Shown: positions 1 through 9,557, counted from the first letter of the stretch. The stretch: 64,000 nucleotides of DNA from Allofustis seminis DSM 15817 (GCF_000374325.1 NZ_KB894084.1:1-64000); one strand, 5' to 3'. Numbers and translations: made by a program. The notes: a model not told the origin generated them from the sequence alone.

Positions 1-77
1 AGGTAGATAGGTGGGAAGTGGAAGCATCGTAAGGTGTGGAGCGGACCCATACTAATCGGTCGAGGACTTAACCACTA
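1..77 (+). rRNA. 23S ribosomal RNA, 3' end (partial)
   Basis: The window opens inside a 23S rRNA gene. The sequence carries the very conserved 3'-terminal stretch, including CCCATACTAATCGGTCGAGG followed by ACTTAACC, which ends bacterial 23S rRNA. Only the last 77 or so bases are present, and the exact 3' end is estimated by analogy with Bacillus. The 5S gene follows after a short AT-rich spacer, so this is the tail of an ordinary rRNA operon. Confidence 0.93.
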
Positions 78-162
78 CGCGTAAGGGAAAGCGCGGTGTT
101 GACGAAGTCGTGTTGAAGCAACGCTCTAGTTTTGAAAGAACAACGTTCTTTTTAAAGAAAAG

Positions 163-278
163 TGTGGTGGTGATGGCCAGAAGGCACCACCTGTATCCAT
201 CCCGAACACAGCCGTTAAGCTTCTGAGCGCCGAGGATAGTGAGGGGTTTCCCCTTGTGAAAGCCGGACGCTGCCACGC
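163..278 (+). rRNA. rrf: 5S ribosomal RNA
   Basis: The roughly 116-nt sequence has the 5S hallmarks: terminal helix TGTGGTGG paired with CTGCCACG, the CCATCCCGAACACAG loop and the GCCGAGGATAGT segment. The size matches Firmicutes 5S RNA (115-117 nt). It follows the 23S tail by about 85 bases and precedes a tRNA gene by 18 bases, the usual order for a Gram-positive rRNA operon. Ends are set by the terminal helix and may be off by one or two bases. Confidence 0.95.
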
Positions 279-296
279 TTTGATTTTTTATAAGAT

Positions 297-369
297 TCCG
301 CAATAGCTCAGTCGGTAGAGCACGTGACTGTTAATCACGCTGTCGCAGGTTCGAGTCCTGCTTGCGGAG
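297..369 (+). tRNA. tRNA-Asn (anticodon GTT)
   Basis: A 73-nt cloverleaf. The acceptor strand TCCGCAA pairs with TTGCGGA and the discriminator base is G, as expected for Asn. The anticodon arm is GTGACTGTTAATCAC, with anticodon GTT; the T arm contains GGTTCGAGTCC. The CCA end is not encoded (GT follows the discriminator) and must be added after transcription. It is the last gene of the rRNA transcription unit, directly before an intrinsic terminator. Confidence 0.97.
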
Positions 370-385
370 TATTAGGATTTAGTAG

Positions 386-416
386 ACGTTAACTTTTTAG
401 TTAACGTTTATTTTTT
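386..416 (+). terminator. Rho-independent terminator of the rRNA/tRNA operon
   Basis: A 9-bp perfect stem (ACGTTAACT/AGTTAACGT) with a 4-base T loop, followed by a T-rich tract. It lies 16 bases after tRNA-Asn and closes the rRNA operon. Confidence 0.85.
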
Positions 417-507
417 ATTTAAAGCATTGAGAATATTTAAAATAGTTAATAATGGAAAAGTTTGGTAAACTAAGGGGTATAATATAATAAAAAGATAGAG
501 GGTTAAT

Positions 508-1038
508 ATGTCGAAAAAACTACGTGGATTTGAACGTGTCAGTCGCTATGGACAAGAAGTGGCAATTCCCAAACGTGCAACACATGCTTCGGCAGGTTAT
601 GATTTGGCTGCTGCAAAAACAGTAACGGTGCCATCTATTTGGCACCAAGTGTTACAATCTGGTTATTTGACAGAAATGTCAGATTCAAAGGCTGCTGGTA
701 GCGATAATTCTCCTGCTGCATCGACACTTGTACCAACAGGTGTGAAAGCATATATGCCAGAGGATGAAGTACTGCTTTTAGTGAATCGTTCAAGCAATGC
801 AATGAAAAATCAACTAGCTTTACCAAATGGGATAGGTGTGATTGATGCGGATTATTATAATAATCCGAAAAATGAAGGCGAGATTTTTGTACAGCTCATT
901 AATTATGGATTTTCTGATTATACGATTCAAAAAGGCGATCGCATCGCTCAGGGAATTTTTGTACCTTATTATACATCGGAAGCCGAAGAGGCGCCACTTG
1001 AAAAACGAACGGGTGGTTTTGGTTCATCTGGCATTTAA
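508..1038 (+). CDS. dut: dUTP diphosphatase (dUTPase)
   Basis: Hydrolyses dUTP to dUMP and pyrophosphate, keeping uracil out of DNA and supplying dUMP for thymidylate synthesis. All five trimeric dUTPase motifs are visible: AGYDL (motif 1, near residue 30), VNRSSNAMKN (2), GVIDADYYNN (3), KGDRIAQGIF (4) and the C-terminal glycine-rich KRTGGFGSSG (5). At 176 aa it is longer than the roughly 145-aa classic enzyme. The extra residues lie between motifs 1 and 2; as I recall the family, this is normal for the radA-linked dUTPases of lactic acid bacteria. The ATG follows an AGAGGG site by five bases. It stands about 160 bp before radA and may share its transcript. Confidence 0.95.
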   Translation: MSKKLRGFERVSRYGQEVAIPKRATHASAGYDLAAAKTVTVPSIWHQVLQSGYLTEMSDSKAAGSDNSPAASTLVPTGVKAYMPEDEVLLLVNRSSNAMKNQLALPNGIGVIDADYYNNPKNEGEIFVQLINYGFSDYTIQKGDRIAQGIFVPYYTSEAEEAPLEKRTGGFGSSGI

Positions 1039-1196
1039 TGAAGAAGCAGCAAAACTCTTATATAGTGCATGAGATAGAAGATGAGTTGCTATAATTTGTT
1101 AGTAAAATGGGTAATATAATGTATGCTAAGGCCCTGCACCGAATGCGGTAAAGATATGATATAATCAAGGTACGTGGCGAAAGGAGCATACAGAAA

Positions 1197-2573
1197 ATGG
1201 CTAAAAAAGGGAAGACGATTTTTGTTTGTAAAGAATGCGGCTATGAGTCGCCTAAATATTTAGGCAAATGCCCCAATTGCCATTCATGGGCAAGTTTTGA
1301 TGAGGTGCAAGATGCAGTCCATGAGGATCTTCGCAATCGAAATCGCTTAATAGATCGCCAGCAAGCAGAAGCATTGCCTTTGAAAGATGTCTCTTCAAAA
1401 ACGAGTCAACGCATTAAGACACAGATGGATGAATTTAATCGAGTGCTTGGAGGGGGCGTTGTGCCAGGTTCCCTTGTTTTAATTGGGGGCGATCCAGGAA
1501 TTGGAAAATCAACACTTCTTTTGCAAGTGTCAGCAGAGTTGAATAAGACGGGTGGCGTTGTTTTATATGTGACAGGTGAAGAAAGTCCACAACAAATTAA
1601 AATGCGAGCTGAGCGTTTAGACATATCAGATACTGATTTCTACTTATATGCAGAAACTGATCTAGGAAATGTTGAAACAACAATTCAAAAGTTGCAACCT
1701 GATTATGTCATTATCGATTCAATTCAGACAATGTATCGCCCAGAAGTAGATAGTGCTGCAGGGAGCATCAGCCAAGTGCGTGAGTCAACCAGTCTGTTGA
1801 TGCAATTAGCTAAGACCCTGAAGATTACGATATTTATTGTCGGGCACGTGACTAAAGAAGGAAATATTGCAGGACCGCGTATGTTGGAGCATATGGTCGA
1901 TACAGTACTTTATTTTGAAGGCGAACGGCATCAGTCATTTAGAATTTTGCGTGCGGTGAAAAATCGTTATGGTTCAACTAATGAGATTGGTGTTTTTGAG
2001 ATGCGAGAAGATGGTTTGGCTGAAGTGTTGAATCCATCGCAGCTGTTTTTAGAAGAACGCTTAGCAGGCGCAAGTGGTAGTGCTGTGGTGGCTTCCATTG
2101 AAGGTACACGTCCGATTCTTGCGGAAATTCAAGCACTCGTTTCCCCCACTGCTTTTGGCAATGCACGTCGCACAGCGAGTGGAATGGATTATAATCGGCT
2201 AACTTTAATTGTTGCCGTCCTTGAAAAACGGGCAGGACTTTTATTGCAAAATTATGATGCCTATTTAAAAGCGGCAGGTGGTGTGAAATTAGATGAGCCA
2301 GCGATTGATTTAGCGATTGCTGTTGCTCTTGCTTCAAGCTATTCTGATCGACCAACACATGCTACAGATTGTTTCATTGGAGAGATTGGACTAACAGGCG
2401 AAATTCGTCGCGTGTCCCGTATTGAACAACGTGTAAAAGAAGCTGCAAAATTGGGCTTTACACGTATTTTTATTCCAAAAAATAATTATCCAGGATGGAC
2501 GCATCCGCAAGATGTCGAGATTATTCCATGCGTCACATTGTCACAAGTTTTGGATCGAACGTTCAATGTTTAA
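1197..2573 (+). CDS. radA: DNA repair protein RadA (branch-migration helicase)
   Basis: RecA-like ATPase that promotes branch migration of recombination intermediates. The N-terminal zinc finger has cysteines at residues 11, 14, 25 and 28 (CxxC...CPNC). The Walker A motif [10 protein letters not shown] follows near residue 100, the RadA-specific KNRYG motif near 255, and a Lon-protease-like C-terminal domain ends with [12 protein letters not shown]. The 458-aa length is normal. The ATG is preceded by AAAGGAG. The dut-radA-yacL order is typical of Firmicutes. Confidence 0.97.
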   Translation: MAKKGKTIFVCKECGYESPKYLGKCPNCHSWASFDEVQDAVHEDLRNRNRLIDRQQAEALPLKDVSSKTSQRIKTQMDEFNRVLGGGVVPGSLVLIGGDPGIGKSTLLLQVSAELNKTGGVVLYVTGEESPQQIKMRAERLDISDTDFYLYAETDLGNVETTIQKLQPDYVIIDSIQTMYRPEVDSAAGSISQVRESTSLLMQLAKTLKITIFIVGHVTKEGNIAGPRMLEHMVDTVLYFEGERHQSFRILRAVKNRYGSTNEIGVFEMREDGLAEVLNPSQLFLEERLAGASGSAVVASIEGTRPILAEIQALVSPTAFGNARRTASGMDYNRLTLIVAVLEKRAGLLLQNYDAYLKAAGGVKLDEPAIDLAIAVALASSYSDRPTHATDCFIGEIGLTGEIRRVSRIEQRVKEAAKLGFTRIFIPKNNYPGWTHPQDVEIIPCVTLSQVLDRTFNV

Positions 2574-2619
2574 CATATATTAATAACTAATATTTATAAT
2601 AGTAGAAAGAGGTGAGATT

Positions 2620-3711
2620 ATGGAAAAAGTCATTCTTTTAGTGTGGATGCTGATTGGTGGGAGTCTGGGACATTCATATTTCCCCGAGATGTTTAAGCAA
2701 TCATTCCCGTCTTGGACGTTGTTACATTCCCCAATTACGAGCATGATTCTGGGAGGAGTCCTCGGGTTACTCCTAGGAATGCTGACAGCTCCTATCATCA
2801 AGAAAAATATGGAAAAAATGAAGCAAATGTTAAGTGAGATTAATGCATCATATTTGCTTTTTGGTACAGCTGGCGCCATTGCTGGACTTGTCCTCGCATT
2901 GCTAATTAATTTTTCATTAATTGCTTTTAAGTTGCCTTTTATTAGTGATATTTTGCCGATTATCTTGACTATCATTCTTGCATATATCGGTTTTGAGTTA
3001 GGTTCGTCAAGGCGCGAGGAAGTTCGCCGTCTATTTTTGCAGCGCAATGAATCGCACGAAGATGGTGTACTTGAACGCAAGATTGGCGAGAATTTTCGTA
3101 AATATAAAGTGTTAGACACGAGTGTGATTATTGATGGTCGCATTTTGGATATTATTCAGACAGGCTTCTTGGAAGGGACACTCGTTGTGAGCACTTATGT
3201 ATTACAAGAGTTGCAACATATTGCAGATAGTTCGGACAGCTTAAAACGTGTACGCGGCCGCCGCGGGTTGGATATTTTAAATGCACTTCAAAAAATGCAT
3301 GGTGTTGATTTGCAAATGAATGAAGAAGAGATTCCAGAAGCGGAAGAAGTGGATATGAAGCTTGTCTATCTTGCGAAGAAATTAGATGGTGTCGTTGTTA
3401 CAAATGATTTCAATTTGAACAAAGTGGCCGAGTTCCAACATGTTCCTGTTCTTAACATTAATGAATTAGCCAATTCAGTCAAGCCAATCGTTATCCCAGG
3501 TGAAACGATGCGCGTATTAATTGTGAAAAAAGGAACAGAACGTGCACAAGGTGTGGCCTACTTGGATGATGGTACAATGGTCGTTGTTGAAGACGGAAAA
3601 GACCTAATTAATGAAGTTGTCGATGTCATCGTCACAAGTGCACTGCAAACAAATGCTGGGCGTATGATATTCGCAAAATTAAGCGAAGAACAGCCCGCAT
3701 TACCACAATAA
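2620..3711 (+). CDS. yacL: Membrane-anchored PIN/TRAM domain protein (YacL family)
   Basis: Probable membrane-bound ribonuclease or RNA-binding protein; the substrate is unknown. About four hydrophobic segments fill the first 125 residues. A PIN nuclease domain follows, with the acidic start [11 protein letters not shown] near 170, further acidic residues, and [19 protein letters not shown]-binding domain begins near residue 295 ([14 protein letters not shown]). The length of 363 aa is standard for YacL. The ATG follows AGAAAGAGG. It lies 46 bp after radA and 20 bp before gltX, so it is probably cotranscribed with both. Confidence 0.93.
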   Translation: MEKVILLVWMLIGGSLGHSYFPEMFKQSFPSWTLLHSPITSMILGGVLGLLLGMLTAPIIKKNMEKMKQMLSEINASYLLFGTAGAIAGLVLALLINFSLIAFKLPFISDILPIILTIILAYIGFELGSSRREEVRRLFLQRNESHEDGVLERKIGENFRKYKVLDTSVIIDGRILDIIQTGFLEGTLVVSTYVLQELQHIADSSDSLKRVRGRRGLDILNALQKMHGVDLQMNEEEIPEAEEVDMKLVYLAKKLDGVVVTNDFNLNKVAEFQHVPVLNINELANSVKPIVIPGETMRVLIVKKGTERAQGVAYLDDGTMVVVEDGKDLINEVVDVIVTSALQTNAGRMIFAKLSEEQPALPQ

Positions 3712-3731
3712 AAATAAAGGAGAAATGCGAA

Positions 3732-5207
3732 ATGTCAGATAGAATTCGCGTACGTTATGCCCCAAGTCCAACAGGTTTTTTACATATAGGGAATGCAAGA
3801 ACAGCACTATTCAACTATTTATTTGCTCGTCATTATGGCGGAGATTTTATTATCCGAATTGAAGATACGGATAAAGCTCGCCACGTTGAAACAGGTGAAG
3901 AGAGCCAGCTTGAAAACTTAAAATGGCTAGGACTAAGCTGGGATGAAGGACCAGATGTTGGTGGGGAATTTGGCCCTTATCGTCAAAGCGAACGCCAAGA
4001 AATTTATGAACCTTTAATTCAAAAACTTCTCGATGAAGACAAAGCATATTATTGCTACTGCACACCTGAAGAATTGGAAGCTGAGCGTGAAGCGCAACTG
4101 TCCCGCGGCGAAATGCCTCATTATGGGGGACGTTGTGCACATTTGACTGATGAACAACGCCAGGCTTTTGAAGCAGAAGGGCGTCAGCCAACTGTCCGCA
4201 TCCGCACGCCAAAACACCATACATATTGCTTTAATGATATGGTAAAAGGTGAGATTTCATTTGAAAGTGAATCTGTCGGAGGGGATTGGGTCATTGTAAA
4301 ACGTGATGGTACACCAACTTATAACTTTGCGGTTGCAGTGGATGATCACTATATGGAAGTAACACATGTGTTGCGTGGGGATGACCATATTTCTAATACG
4401 CCAAAACAGATGCTTGTATATGATTCATTTGGTTGGGAATATCCGCGATTTGGTCATATGACATTGATTACGAACCCTGAAACAGGTAAAAAACTTTCAA
4501 AACGTGATGTTACTATTTTGCAATTTATCGAAGATTATCGTGATATGGGGTATATGCCTGAAGCATTATTTAACTTTATTGCATTGCTTGGTTGGTCGCC
4601 AAAAGGTGAAGAAGAACTCTTCACTCCAGCAGAATTTATTGAGATATTTGACTATCATCGTTTAAGCACGAGTCCTGCTGCTTTTGATAATAAGAAATTG
4701 AATTGGATTGCCAACCAATATATGCAACATGCCGATCAACATGAGCTAACTGAGAAAGTAATTGCTGATTTGCAAGCGTCTAAGTTACTTCCTAATGTAT
4801 TAGAAGATGATCAAAAAGAAAAAATAAACAAATTGGTTGCACTCTATCAGGAACAAATGAGCTATGTTAAAGAATTCAAAACATTGGCAGAGCTATTTTT
4901 TGATGCAAAAATTCAGTGGACAGATGCTAGCCGCGAAGTGTTAGCGGGCGAGACAGTTCTACAAGTCTTGGAGAACTTCAAGGCCCAACTAGAGGCAATG
5001 GATGAACTGACAGCAGAGGCTGTTCAAAAAGCAATCAAAACTGTTCAAAAAGAAACAGGCGTGAAAGGGCGTAATTTATATATGCCAATTCGAGTGGCTA
5101 CAACAGGGCAGCAGCATGGCCCAGAATTACCACTAGCGATTGAACTTTTAGGAAAAGAAAAAGTGCTAGCCCATTTAGATGAGGCGATGGAGATAGCACA
5201 TGCTTAA
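3732..5207 (+). CDS. gltX: Glutamate--tRNA ligase
   Basis: Class I aminoacyl-tRNA synthetase that charges tRNA-Glu. In Gram-positives it usually also charges tRNA-Gln, which an amidotransferase then corrects; that part is family knowledge. The class I signature is HIGN near residue 18 and the KMSKS-type loop reads KLSKRD near 256. [17 protein letters not shown] is the typical N-terminus. The 491-aa length is normal. The start follows AAAGGAGA, 20 bp after yacL. A terminator follows, so transcription probably ends here before cysS. Confidence 0.98.
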   Translation: MSDRIRVRYAPSPTGFLHIGNARTALFNYLFARHYGGDFIIRIEDTDKARHVETGEESQLENLKWLGLSWDEGPDVGGEFGPYRQSERQEIYEPLIQKLLDEDKAYYCYCTPEELEAEREAQLSRGEMPHYGGRCAHLTDEQRQAFEAEGRQPTVRIRTPKHHTYCFNDMVKGEISFESESVGGDWVIVKRDGTPTYNFAVAVDDHYMEVTHVLRGDDHISNTPKQMLVYDSFGWEYPRFGHMTLITNPETGKKLSKRDVTILQFIEDYRDMGYMPEALFNFIALLGWSPKGEEELFTPAEFIEIFDYHRLSTSPAAFDNKKLNWIANQYMQHADQHELTEKVIADLQASKLLPNVLEDDQKEKINKLVALYQEQMSYVKEFKTLAELFFDAKIQWTDASREVLAGETVLQVLENFKAQLEAMDELTAEAVQKAIKTVQKETGVKGRNLYMPIRVATTGQQHGPELPLAIELLGKEKVLAHLDEAMEIAHA

Positions 5208-5226
5208 TATTTAAATATCATTAATG

Positions 5227-5290
5227 AAAACCATTTGAAAATGAACTGCCAAAATAAGAAAGAGCGGTACATTCTTCAAATGGTTTTTTT
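5227..5290 (+). terminator. Terminator after gltX, with a long branched loop
   Basis: A 13-bp perfect stem (AAAACCATTTGAA/TTCAAATGGTTTT) ends in a run of seven T. The 35-base loop can itself pair (AATG/CATT, then GCC/GGT). A second small hairpin (ATTGGC/GCCAAT) follows at 5291-5307. It separates gltX from cysS. Confidence 0.75.
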
Positions 5291-5414
5291 ATTGGCTTTG
5301 TGCCAATGTGAAAAAATATAATCGTGCGAAGTGACGTGCTGACTGGAAGAAAATGAAAAAATCACAATATTAAATGAGATGATCAAAATGTTACAAAATG
5401 ATAAAATGCTTCGA

Positions 5415-5444
5415 CTGTTAGTAGGGGTTAAAATCAGGTATAAT
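5415..5444 (+). promoter_or_regulatory. Putative promoter of the cysS-mrnC-rlmB operon
   Basis: A perfect -10 box TATAAT at 5439-5444, with a weak -35 (CTGTTA) 18 bases upstream. Transcription would begin near 5451, which is after the upstream in-frame start codons of the cysS reading frame and just before its good ribosome site. Confidence 0.55.
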
Positions 5445-5474
5445 ATGCATATGTATGCAAAGGGAGTGACAAAA

Positions 5475-6908
5475 TTGATTCAATTATATAATACTTTGAC
5501 TCGAAAAAAAGAACCGTTCGTGCCACTTCAAGAAAACAAAGTGTCCATGTATGTTTGCGGTCCGACGGTTTATAATTATATTCATATTGGGAATGCGCGC
5601 AGTGTGGTCGCTTTTGATACAATTCGCCGCTATTTAGAGTTTCGAGGTTATGAAGTGCGCTATATTACGAATTTCACAGATGTTGACGATAAGATTATCA
5701 AAGCTGCACATGAACAAAATAAAACGCCGAAAGAGGTGGCTGATTTTTATATTGCGGCTTTTTTTGAAGATGTCGATGCACTAGGTGTCAAACGTTCAAC
5801 CGCTTATCCGCGTGTGATGGATACGATTGATGAGATCATTGCATTTATTCAGGAATTAATTGAAAAAGGGCATGCTTATGAATCTTTTGGTGATGTCTAT
5901 TTTCGCACTGATTCATTTAAGGACTATGGGAAATTGAGCCACTTAGATCTTGATCAATTACGTCAAGGTGCTAGTCAGCGTGTGGATGAAGAGGAATGGG
6001 AGAAGAAAGAATCACCGGTTGATTTTGCACTCTGGAAAAAAGCAAAACCAAATGAAATTTATTGGGAGTCACCTTGGGGTAAGGGACGCCCGGGGTGGCA
6101 TATTGAATGTTCGGTTATGGCGAACTTATATCTAGGAGATACCATTGATATTCATGCAGGAGGGCAAGATTTGACATTCCCCCATCATGAAAATGAAATT
6201 GCCCAGTCCGAAGCAAAAACAGGTCACACTTTTGCGAATTATTGGTTACATAATGGCTTTGTGACGATGGATAATGAGAAGATGAGTAAGTCATTGGGTA
6301 ACTTTAAATTGATGCGCGATTTACGTCAAACAATGGATCCTCAGGCAATTCGCCTCTTTTTAGCGTCAGCACATTATCGTCATCCGCTTTCATTTTCAGC
6401 GTCAGCGATTCATGAGGCAAAAGTACAGCTGGACCGCATTAAGACAGCACTGCGCAATGCGCATCATTTATTAGATCAGTCAGCTACTTTGCAAGAAGGC
6501 ATTGATGAAGCGAAAGTGCAAGAGTGGGAAATATATCGTACACGCTTTATTGATGCGATGGATGATGATTTTCAAGTTCAAAATGCAGTGGCCATTATTT
6601 ATGAAATGATTAATGCACTGAATCGCTATCTTGAACAACCTCGCCCAACAAAAGAAACAATTGAAATGATGATCAGCCAAATACAAACATTAGTAGGCAT
6701 TTTAGGGCTGACAGACCTGTATGAAGCACCAGAGTTGCTAGATGAAGAGATTGAGCAACTAATTGCCGAACGTCAGGCAGCACGCGATGCCAAAGATTTT
6801 GCGCGTGCAGATGAAATCCGCAATCAACTTGCAGCAGAAGGGATTCGTTTGGAAGATACAGCTAATGGTGTTCGCTATCATCGAGAAGGCGGCGTAAATA
6901 ATGAATGA
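5475..6908 (+). CDS. cysS: Cysteine--tRNA ligase
   Basis: Class I synthetase that charges tRNA-Cys. YVCGPTVYNYIHIGN holds the first zinc cysteine and the HIGH motif. IECSVMA and FPHHENEIAQSE supply the other zinc ligands, and KMSKSLGN is the KMSKS loop. I place the start at the TTG (M-I-Q-L-Y-N-T), eight bases after AAAGGGAG, giving 477 aa. The frame stays open upstream for 32 codons, but that region overlaps the -10 box and lacks family similarity. The stop overlaps mrnC by 8 bp. No cysE lies beside it, unlike in Bacillus and Enterococcus. Confidence 0.94.
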   Translation: MIQLYNTLTRKKEPFVPLQENKVSMYVCGPTVYNYIHIGNARSVVAFDTIRRYLEFRGYEVRYITNFTDVDDKIIKAAHEQNKTPKEVADFYIAAFFEDVDALGVKRSTAYPRVMDTIDEIIAFIQELIEKGHAYESFGDVYFRTDSFKDYGKLSHLDLDQLRQGASQRVDEEEWEKKESPVDFALWKKAKPNEIYWESPWGKGRPGWHIECSVMANLYLGDTIDIHAGGQDLTFPHHENEIAQSEAKTGHTFANYWLHNGFVTMDNEKMSKSLGNFKLMRDLRQTMDPQAIRLFLASAHYRHPLSFSASAIHEAKVQLDRIKTALRNAHHLLDQSATLQEGIDEAKVQEWEIYRTRFIDAMDDDFQVQNAVAIIYEMINALNRYLEQPRPTKETIEMMISQIQTLVGILGLTDLYEAPELLDEEIEQLIAERQAARDAKDFARADEIRNQLAAEGIRLEDTANGVRYHREGGVNNE

Positions 6909-7347
6909 ATTTGATGGGAAATTATTAAATGGTGCAGCACTGGCGTATATGGGTGATGCTATATATGAGGTGGCTGTGCGCCGTCATTTACTAGAGCAGG
7001 GACAGACGATTCCAAATAAATTGCACCAATTGGCGACACATTATGTTAGTGCTTTTGCACAAGCAGCGCTATGTCAACAGATGCAAGCAGAACATTTTTT
7101 GACAGAAGAAGAGATGACTTATTTCAAAAGGGGACGCAATAGCCATACATATTCCAAAGCTAAAAATGCTGACTATGCTACTTATAGTCAGTCGACAGGT
7201 TTTGAAGCGGTGATTGGTTATTTGGAATTGACAGGTCAACAGGAACGCTTAACAGAAGTGCTAGCGTGGTGTCTAACAAAAGTGGACCAAAAACTAATGG
7301 ATCCTTCTGGCTTACAAGGAGAAAAATCATGTCACGAAAAAAAATAA
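6901..7347 (+). CDS. mrnC: Mini-ribonuclease III
   Basis: Dimeric RNase III-like enzyme without a dsRNA-binding domain; in Firmicutes it matures 23S rRNA ends. The catalytic region LAYMGDAIYEVAVRRHL near residue 15 carries the conserved acidic residues. RNSHTYSKAKNADYATYSQSTGFEAVIGYL is split by the family's second conserved acidic patch (FEAVIGYL). At 148 aa the length is normal. It overlaps the ends of cysS (8 bp) and rlmB (19 bp), so the three are translationally linked. Confidence 0.95.
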   Translation: MNEFDGKLLNGAALAYMGDAIYEVAVRRHLLEQGQTIPNKLHQLATHYVSAFAQAALCQQMQAEHFLTEEEMTYFKRGRNSHTYSKAKNADYATYSQSTGFEAVIGYLELTGQQERLTEVLAWCLTKVDQKLMDPSGLQGEKSCHEKK

Positions 7348-8147
7348 CACATCCTAAAAAAACCACAAATGCTCCGAAGCAGATGCCCAAGATGACAAAT
7401 GATGCACTACATGAAAGGTTTGTCATCGGACGCCATCCCGTTGAATCGGCGCTTGAAATGCATCGCGATGCGAATAAATTATTTATTCAAGAAGATAGCC
7501 GTGGTGCAGTGATTGAACGCATTATAGCTTATGCAAAAGAAGCAAATGTTCCTTATACATTTGTTCCTAAAATGAAATTAGATCAAATGGCAGCGGGACA
7601 AAATCATCAAGGAGTTCTTCTGATGTCAAGTGCCGTTAAATATGCATCGCTCAATGATTTATTTCAAGTGGCACAAAGTCGTCAAGAAGATCCTTTCTTT
7701 ATCTTGCTTGATGGCATAGAAGATCCGCATAATTTAGGCAGTATTTTGCGGACAGCAGATGCAGCGGGTGCACATGGCGTAATTATTCTGAAGCATCGTG
7801 CCGTAGGATTGACAGCAACGGTGGCGAAGACGGCTGCTGGCTCATTGGAGCGTGTGAAAGTTGCGCGCGTGACGAATATGGTAGATACAATTGAAGAACT
7901 CAAGCAGCGTGGGCTTTGGATTTTTGGCTCCGATATGGACGGGGTCGATTATCGCCAGTGGCAAGCAACAGGACCAATTGGCGTCGTTATTGGCAATGAA
8001 GGTAAAGGGTTGTCCAAACGTGTTAGTGAACATGTGGATGAAAAAGTATGTTTGCCGATGATTGGCGGCACTGAAAGTTTAAATGCAAGCGTTGCTGCCA
8101 GTTTGCTTATTTATGAAGTCTTTCGTACACGTCATCCCCTCACTTAA
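7329..8147 (+). CDS. rlmB: 23S rRNA (guanosine-2'-O-)-methyltransferase RlmB (TrmH/SpoU family)
   Basis: SPOUT-class methyltransferase that 2'-O-methylates a guanosine in 23S rRNA. The N-terminal substrate-binding domain (FVIGRHPVESAL near residue 35) is followed by the knotted SAM domain: LDGIEDPHNLGSILRTADAAG, split here from VIGNEGKGLS and LPMIGGTESLNASVAASLL, the three SpoU motifs. I choose the ATG after AAGGAGAAAAATC (272 aa); the open frame extends 21 codons upstream but lacks a ribosome site there. The basic, lysine-rich N-terminus is common in this family. Confidence 0.95.
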   Translation: MSRKKITHPKKTTNAPKQMPKMTNDALHERFVIGRHPVESALEMHRDANKLFIQEDSRGAVIERIIAYAKEANVPYTFVPKMKLDQMAAGQNHQGVLLMSSAVKYASLNDLFQVAQSRQEDPFFILLDGIEDPHNLGSILRTADAAGAHGVIILKHRAVGLTATVAKTAAGSLERVKVARVTNMVDTIEELKQRGLWIFGSDMDGVDYRQWQATGPIGVVIGNEGKGLSKRVSEHVDEKVCLPMIGGTESLNASVAASLLIYEVFRTRHPLT

Positions 8148-8174
8148 AAAGAAAAAACAACAAAAAATAAATAT

Positions 8175-8209
8175 AAAAGTCCTTGACATGATGGTCAAGG
8201 ACTTTTTTT
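8175..8209 (+). terminator. Terminator of the cysS-mrnC-rlmB operon
   Basis: A 13-bp perfect stem (AAAAGTCCTTGAC/GTCAAGGACTTTT) with loop ATGATG, ending in a T7 run, 28 bases after rlmB. Confidence 0.93.
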
Positions 8210-8213
8210 AGGA

Positions 8214-8229
8214 GTGCCATTAATGGCAC
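8214..8229. repeat. 16-bp perfect palindrome upstream of the 3D-domain gene
   Basis: GTGCCATTAATGGCAC is a perfect inverted repeat just after the rlmB terminator and 194 bp before the next gene. It has no T tract, so it is not a terminator. It could be a repressor operator; no regulator is identified. The rest of 8230-8422 is AT-rich and shows no gene. Confidence 0.35.
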
Positions 8230-8422
8230 ACATTTATTCAGAGAAAAATACTCAAATATCAATAAAATAATACATAAATATTACGACTAACAGTGAAATT
8301 GTAATTAAAAGTAACGCTTATGATATATAAAAGGTTTTATTCTTCACTGAAAGTCTATAAGATTATAAAAGTCGAATACAACACGACAAATATTGAGTAA
8401 TAATAAAAAGTGAGGTTATATA

Positions 8423-9400
8423 ATGAAACAGTCAATGAAACGACTCGTGATTTTCGCAGTGGCACTTTTTTCCATTGCTTTCACTCAGACAGTTTCTGCG
8501 GATTCATTAGATAGTATCCAAAATAATAAAGAAGAAGTCGCTGCCCGCATTCGTTCACTTGAAAGTGATATGAACGAATTGCTAGATGAAATTGATACTG
8601 CCAACGCAGAAGTTAGCGCATTAGAAGAAAAAATCGAACAAAATACTAAAGATATCGAAAAAACTAAAAAACAAATTACAGCGCAGGAAGAGGTTGTTGA
8701 AAAAAGACTCGATCAAGCACGTACGCAGTTAAAAGCGTTGCAAACGAGTGAAGTGAATTACAATATTATTGTGAGCTTATTCCAAGCCAAAAGCTTGTCG
8801 GAATTTTTCCAACGGATATATGCTGTAACACTTCTCACGGATGCAAGTCAGGATCATTTAAGACGTGCAAAAGAAGATCATGAGAAATTAGAACAGTTGC
8901 AAGAACATTTAGACCAAACAGCAAAAGAGCTTGCGAGCCAAAAAGAAGAAGAAAAAGAAAAAGAAGCAGAACGTATCGAAAAAGTGGCGACCTTAAAAGA
9001 AAATTTAGCTGAAAATAAAGCATTGCTTGCCACTATACATGAAAAAGAAGCAGCAGAAATGTCTGCCACATCTGTTACAACAGCTAGTTCAGCAACATCA
9101 GCAGCTTCTGCATCTGGGGACTGGTTTGGTGTTCAAGCGACAGGGTATTCTACGCAAGAAGCAGGTATGGGAACATATACTGCAACAGGTATTAATTTGC
9201 GCAGCAATCCACGTGTTATTGCAGTTGATCCGAGTGTGATTCCTCTAGGTTCAGTAGTGGAAGTTGAAGGAATGGGAACTTATATTGCAGGTGATACAGG
9301 TGGAGCCATTCATGGCAATATTATCGATATTCACTTTGCAAGTGTTGGCGATGCACTGGCATGGGGACGCCGTTCGGTTCGCGTTCGTATTGTCGGCTAA
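8423..9400 (+). CDS. Secreted coiled-coil protein with C-terminal 3D domain, putative peptidoglycan lytic enzyme
   Basis: A predicted exported murein-active protein. The signal peptide occupies residues 1-26 (MKQSMKRLVIFAVALF..., cleavage after VSA). Residues about 30-210 are heptad-rich, highly charged coiled coil, like the N-terminal part of CwlO and PcsB. A short Ser/Thr/Ala linker follows. Residues about 235-325 form a 3D (Asp-Asp-Asp) domain: AVDPSVIPLG, AGDTGGAIHG and IDIHF contribute the aspartates, as in MltA-like lytic transglycosylases and YocH. Length 325 aa. It is a single gene between two terminators, followed by rodA and ftsW, which fits a wall-growth role. The exact bond cleaved cannot be told. 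Confidence 0.88.
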   Translation: MKQSMKRLVIFAVALFSIAFTQTVSADSLDSIQNNKEEVAARIRSLESDMNELLDEIDTANAEVSALEEKIEQNTKDIEKTKKQITAQEEVVEKRLDQARTQLKALQTSEVNYNIIVSLFQAKSLSEFFQRIYAVTLLTDASQDHLRRAKEDHEKLEQLQEHLDQTAKELASQKEEEKEKEAERIEKVATLKENLAENKALLATIHEKEAAEMSATSVTTASSATSAASASGDWFGVQATGYSTQEAGMGTYTATGINLRSNPRVIAVDPSVIPLGSVVEVEGMGTYIAGDTGGAIHGNIIDIHFASVGDALAWGRRSVRVRIVG

Positions 9401-9510
9401 AGAGTCATGTGCTTTTATAGCAGATGAAGCATATTTTTAAATCAATTGATATATAGGAAAAGTAGTATAATAATTGACAGTCCTGTAGATTTTATCCAAT
9501 TATGAAGAAT

Positions 9511-9557
9511 AAAAGGGGGTCGCTTTCGAAAATAAATCGAAAGCGATCTCTTTTTTA
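9511..9557 (+). terminator. Terminator after the 3D-domain protein gene
   Basis: A 10-bp perfect core stem (TCGCTTTCGA/TCGAAAGCGA) extended by GGGGG pairing with TCTCT, loop AATAAA, then T6. It lies 110 bp after the stop codon. The spacer also contains TATAAT at 9466-9471 and TTGACA at 9474-9479, which are not well paired with each other. Confidence 0.9.

Noticed and set aside
630-725. Insertion of about 30 residues in dUTPase between motifs 1 and 2
   Set aside because: This is a normal feature of the radA-linked dUTPases of Lactobacillales and does not touch the five motifs.
842-1072. Open frame of 76 codons overlapping dut on the same strand
   Set aside because: It lies out of frame inside dut, has low-complexity isoleucine-rich sequence and no ribosome site.
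5208-5450. Possible T-box riboswitch before cysS
   Set aside because: AGAGCGGTAC in the loop slightly recalls the T-box core, but the AGGGTGGNACCGCG element and a specifier stem are absent, and it sits in the gltX terminator before the cysS promoter.
9466-9556. Small RNA gene between the 3D-domain gene and rodA (TATAAT/TTGACA then terminator)
   Set aside because: The -10 and -35 elements are in the wrong order or spacing for each other, and the terminator is explained by the upstream gene.
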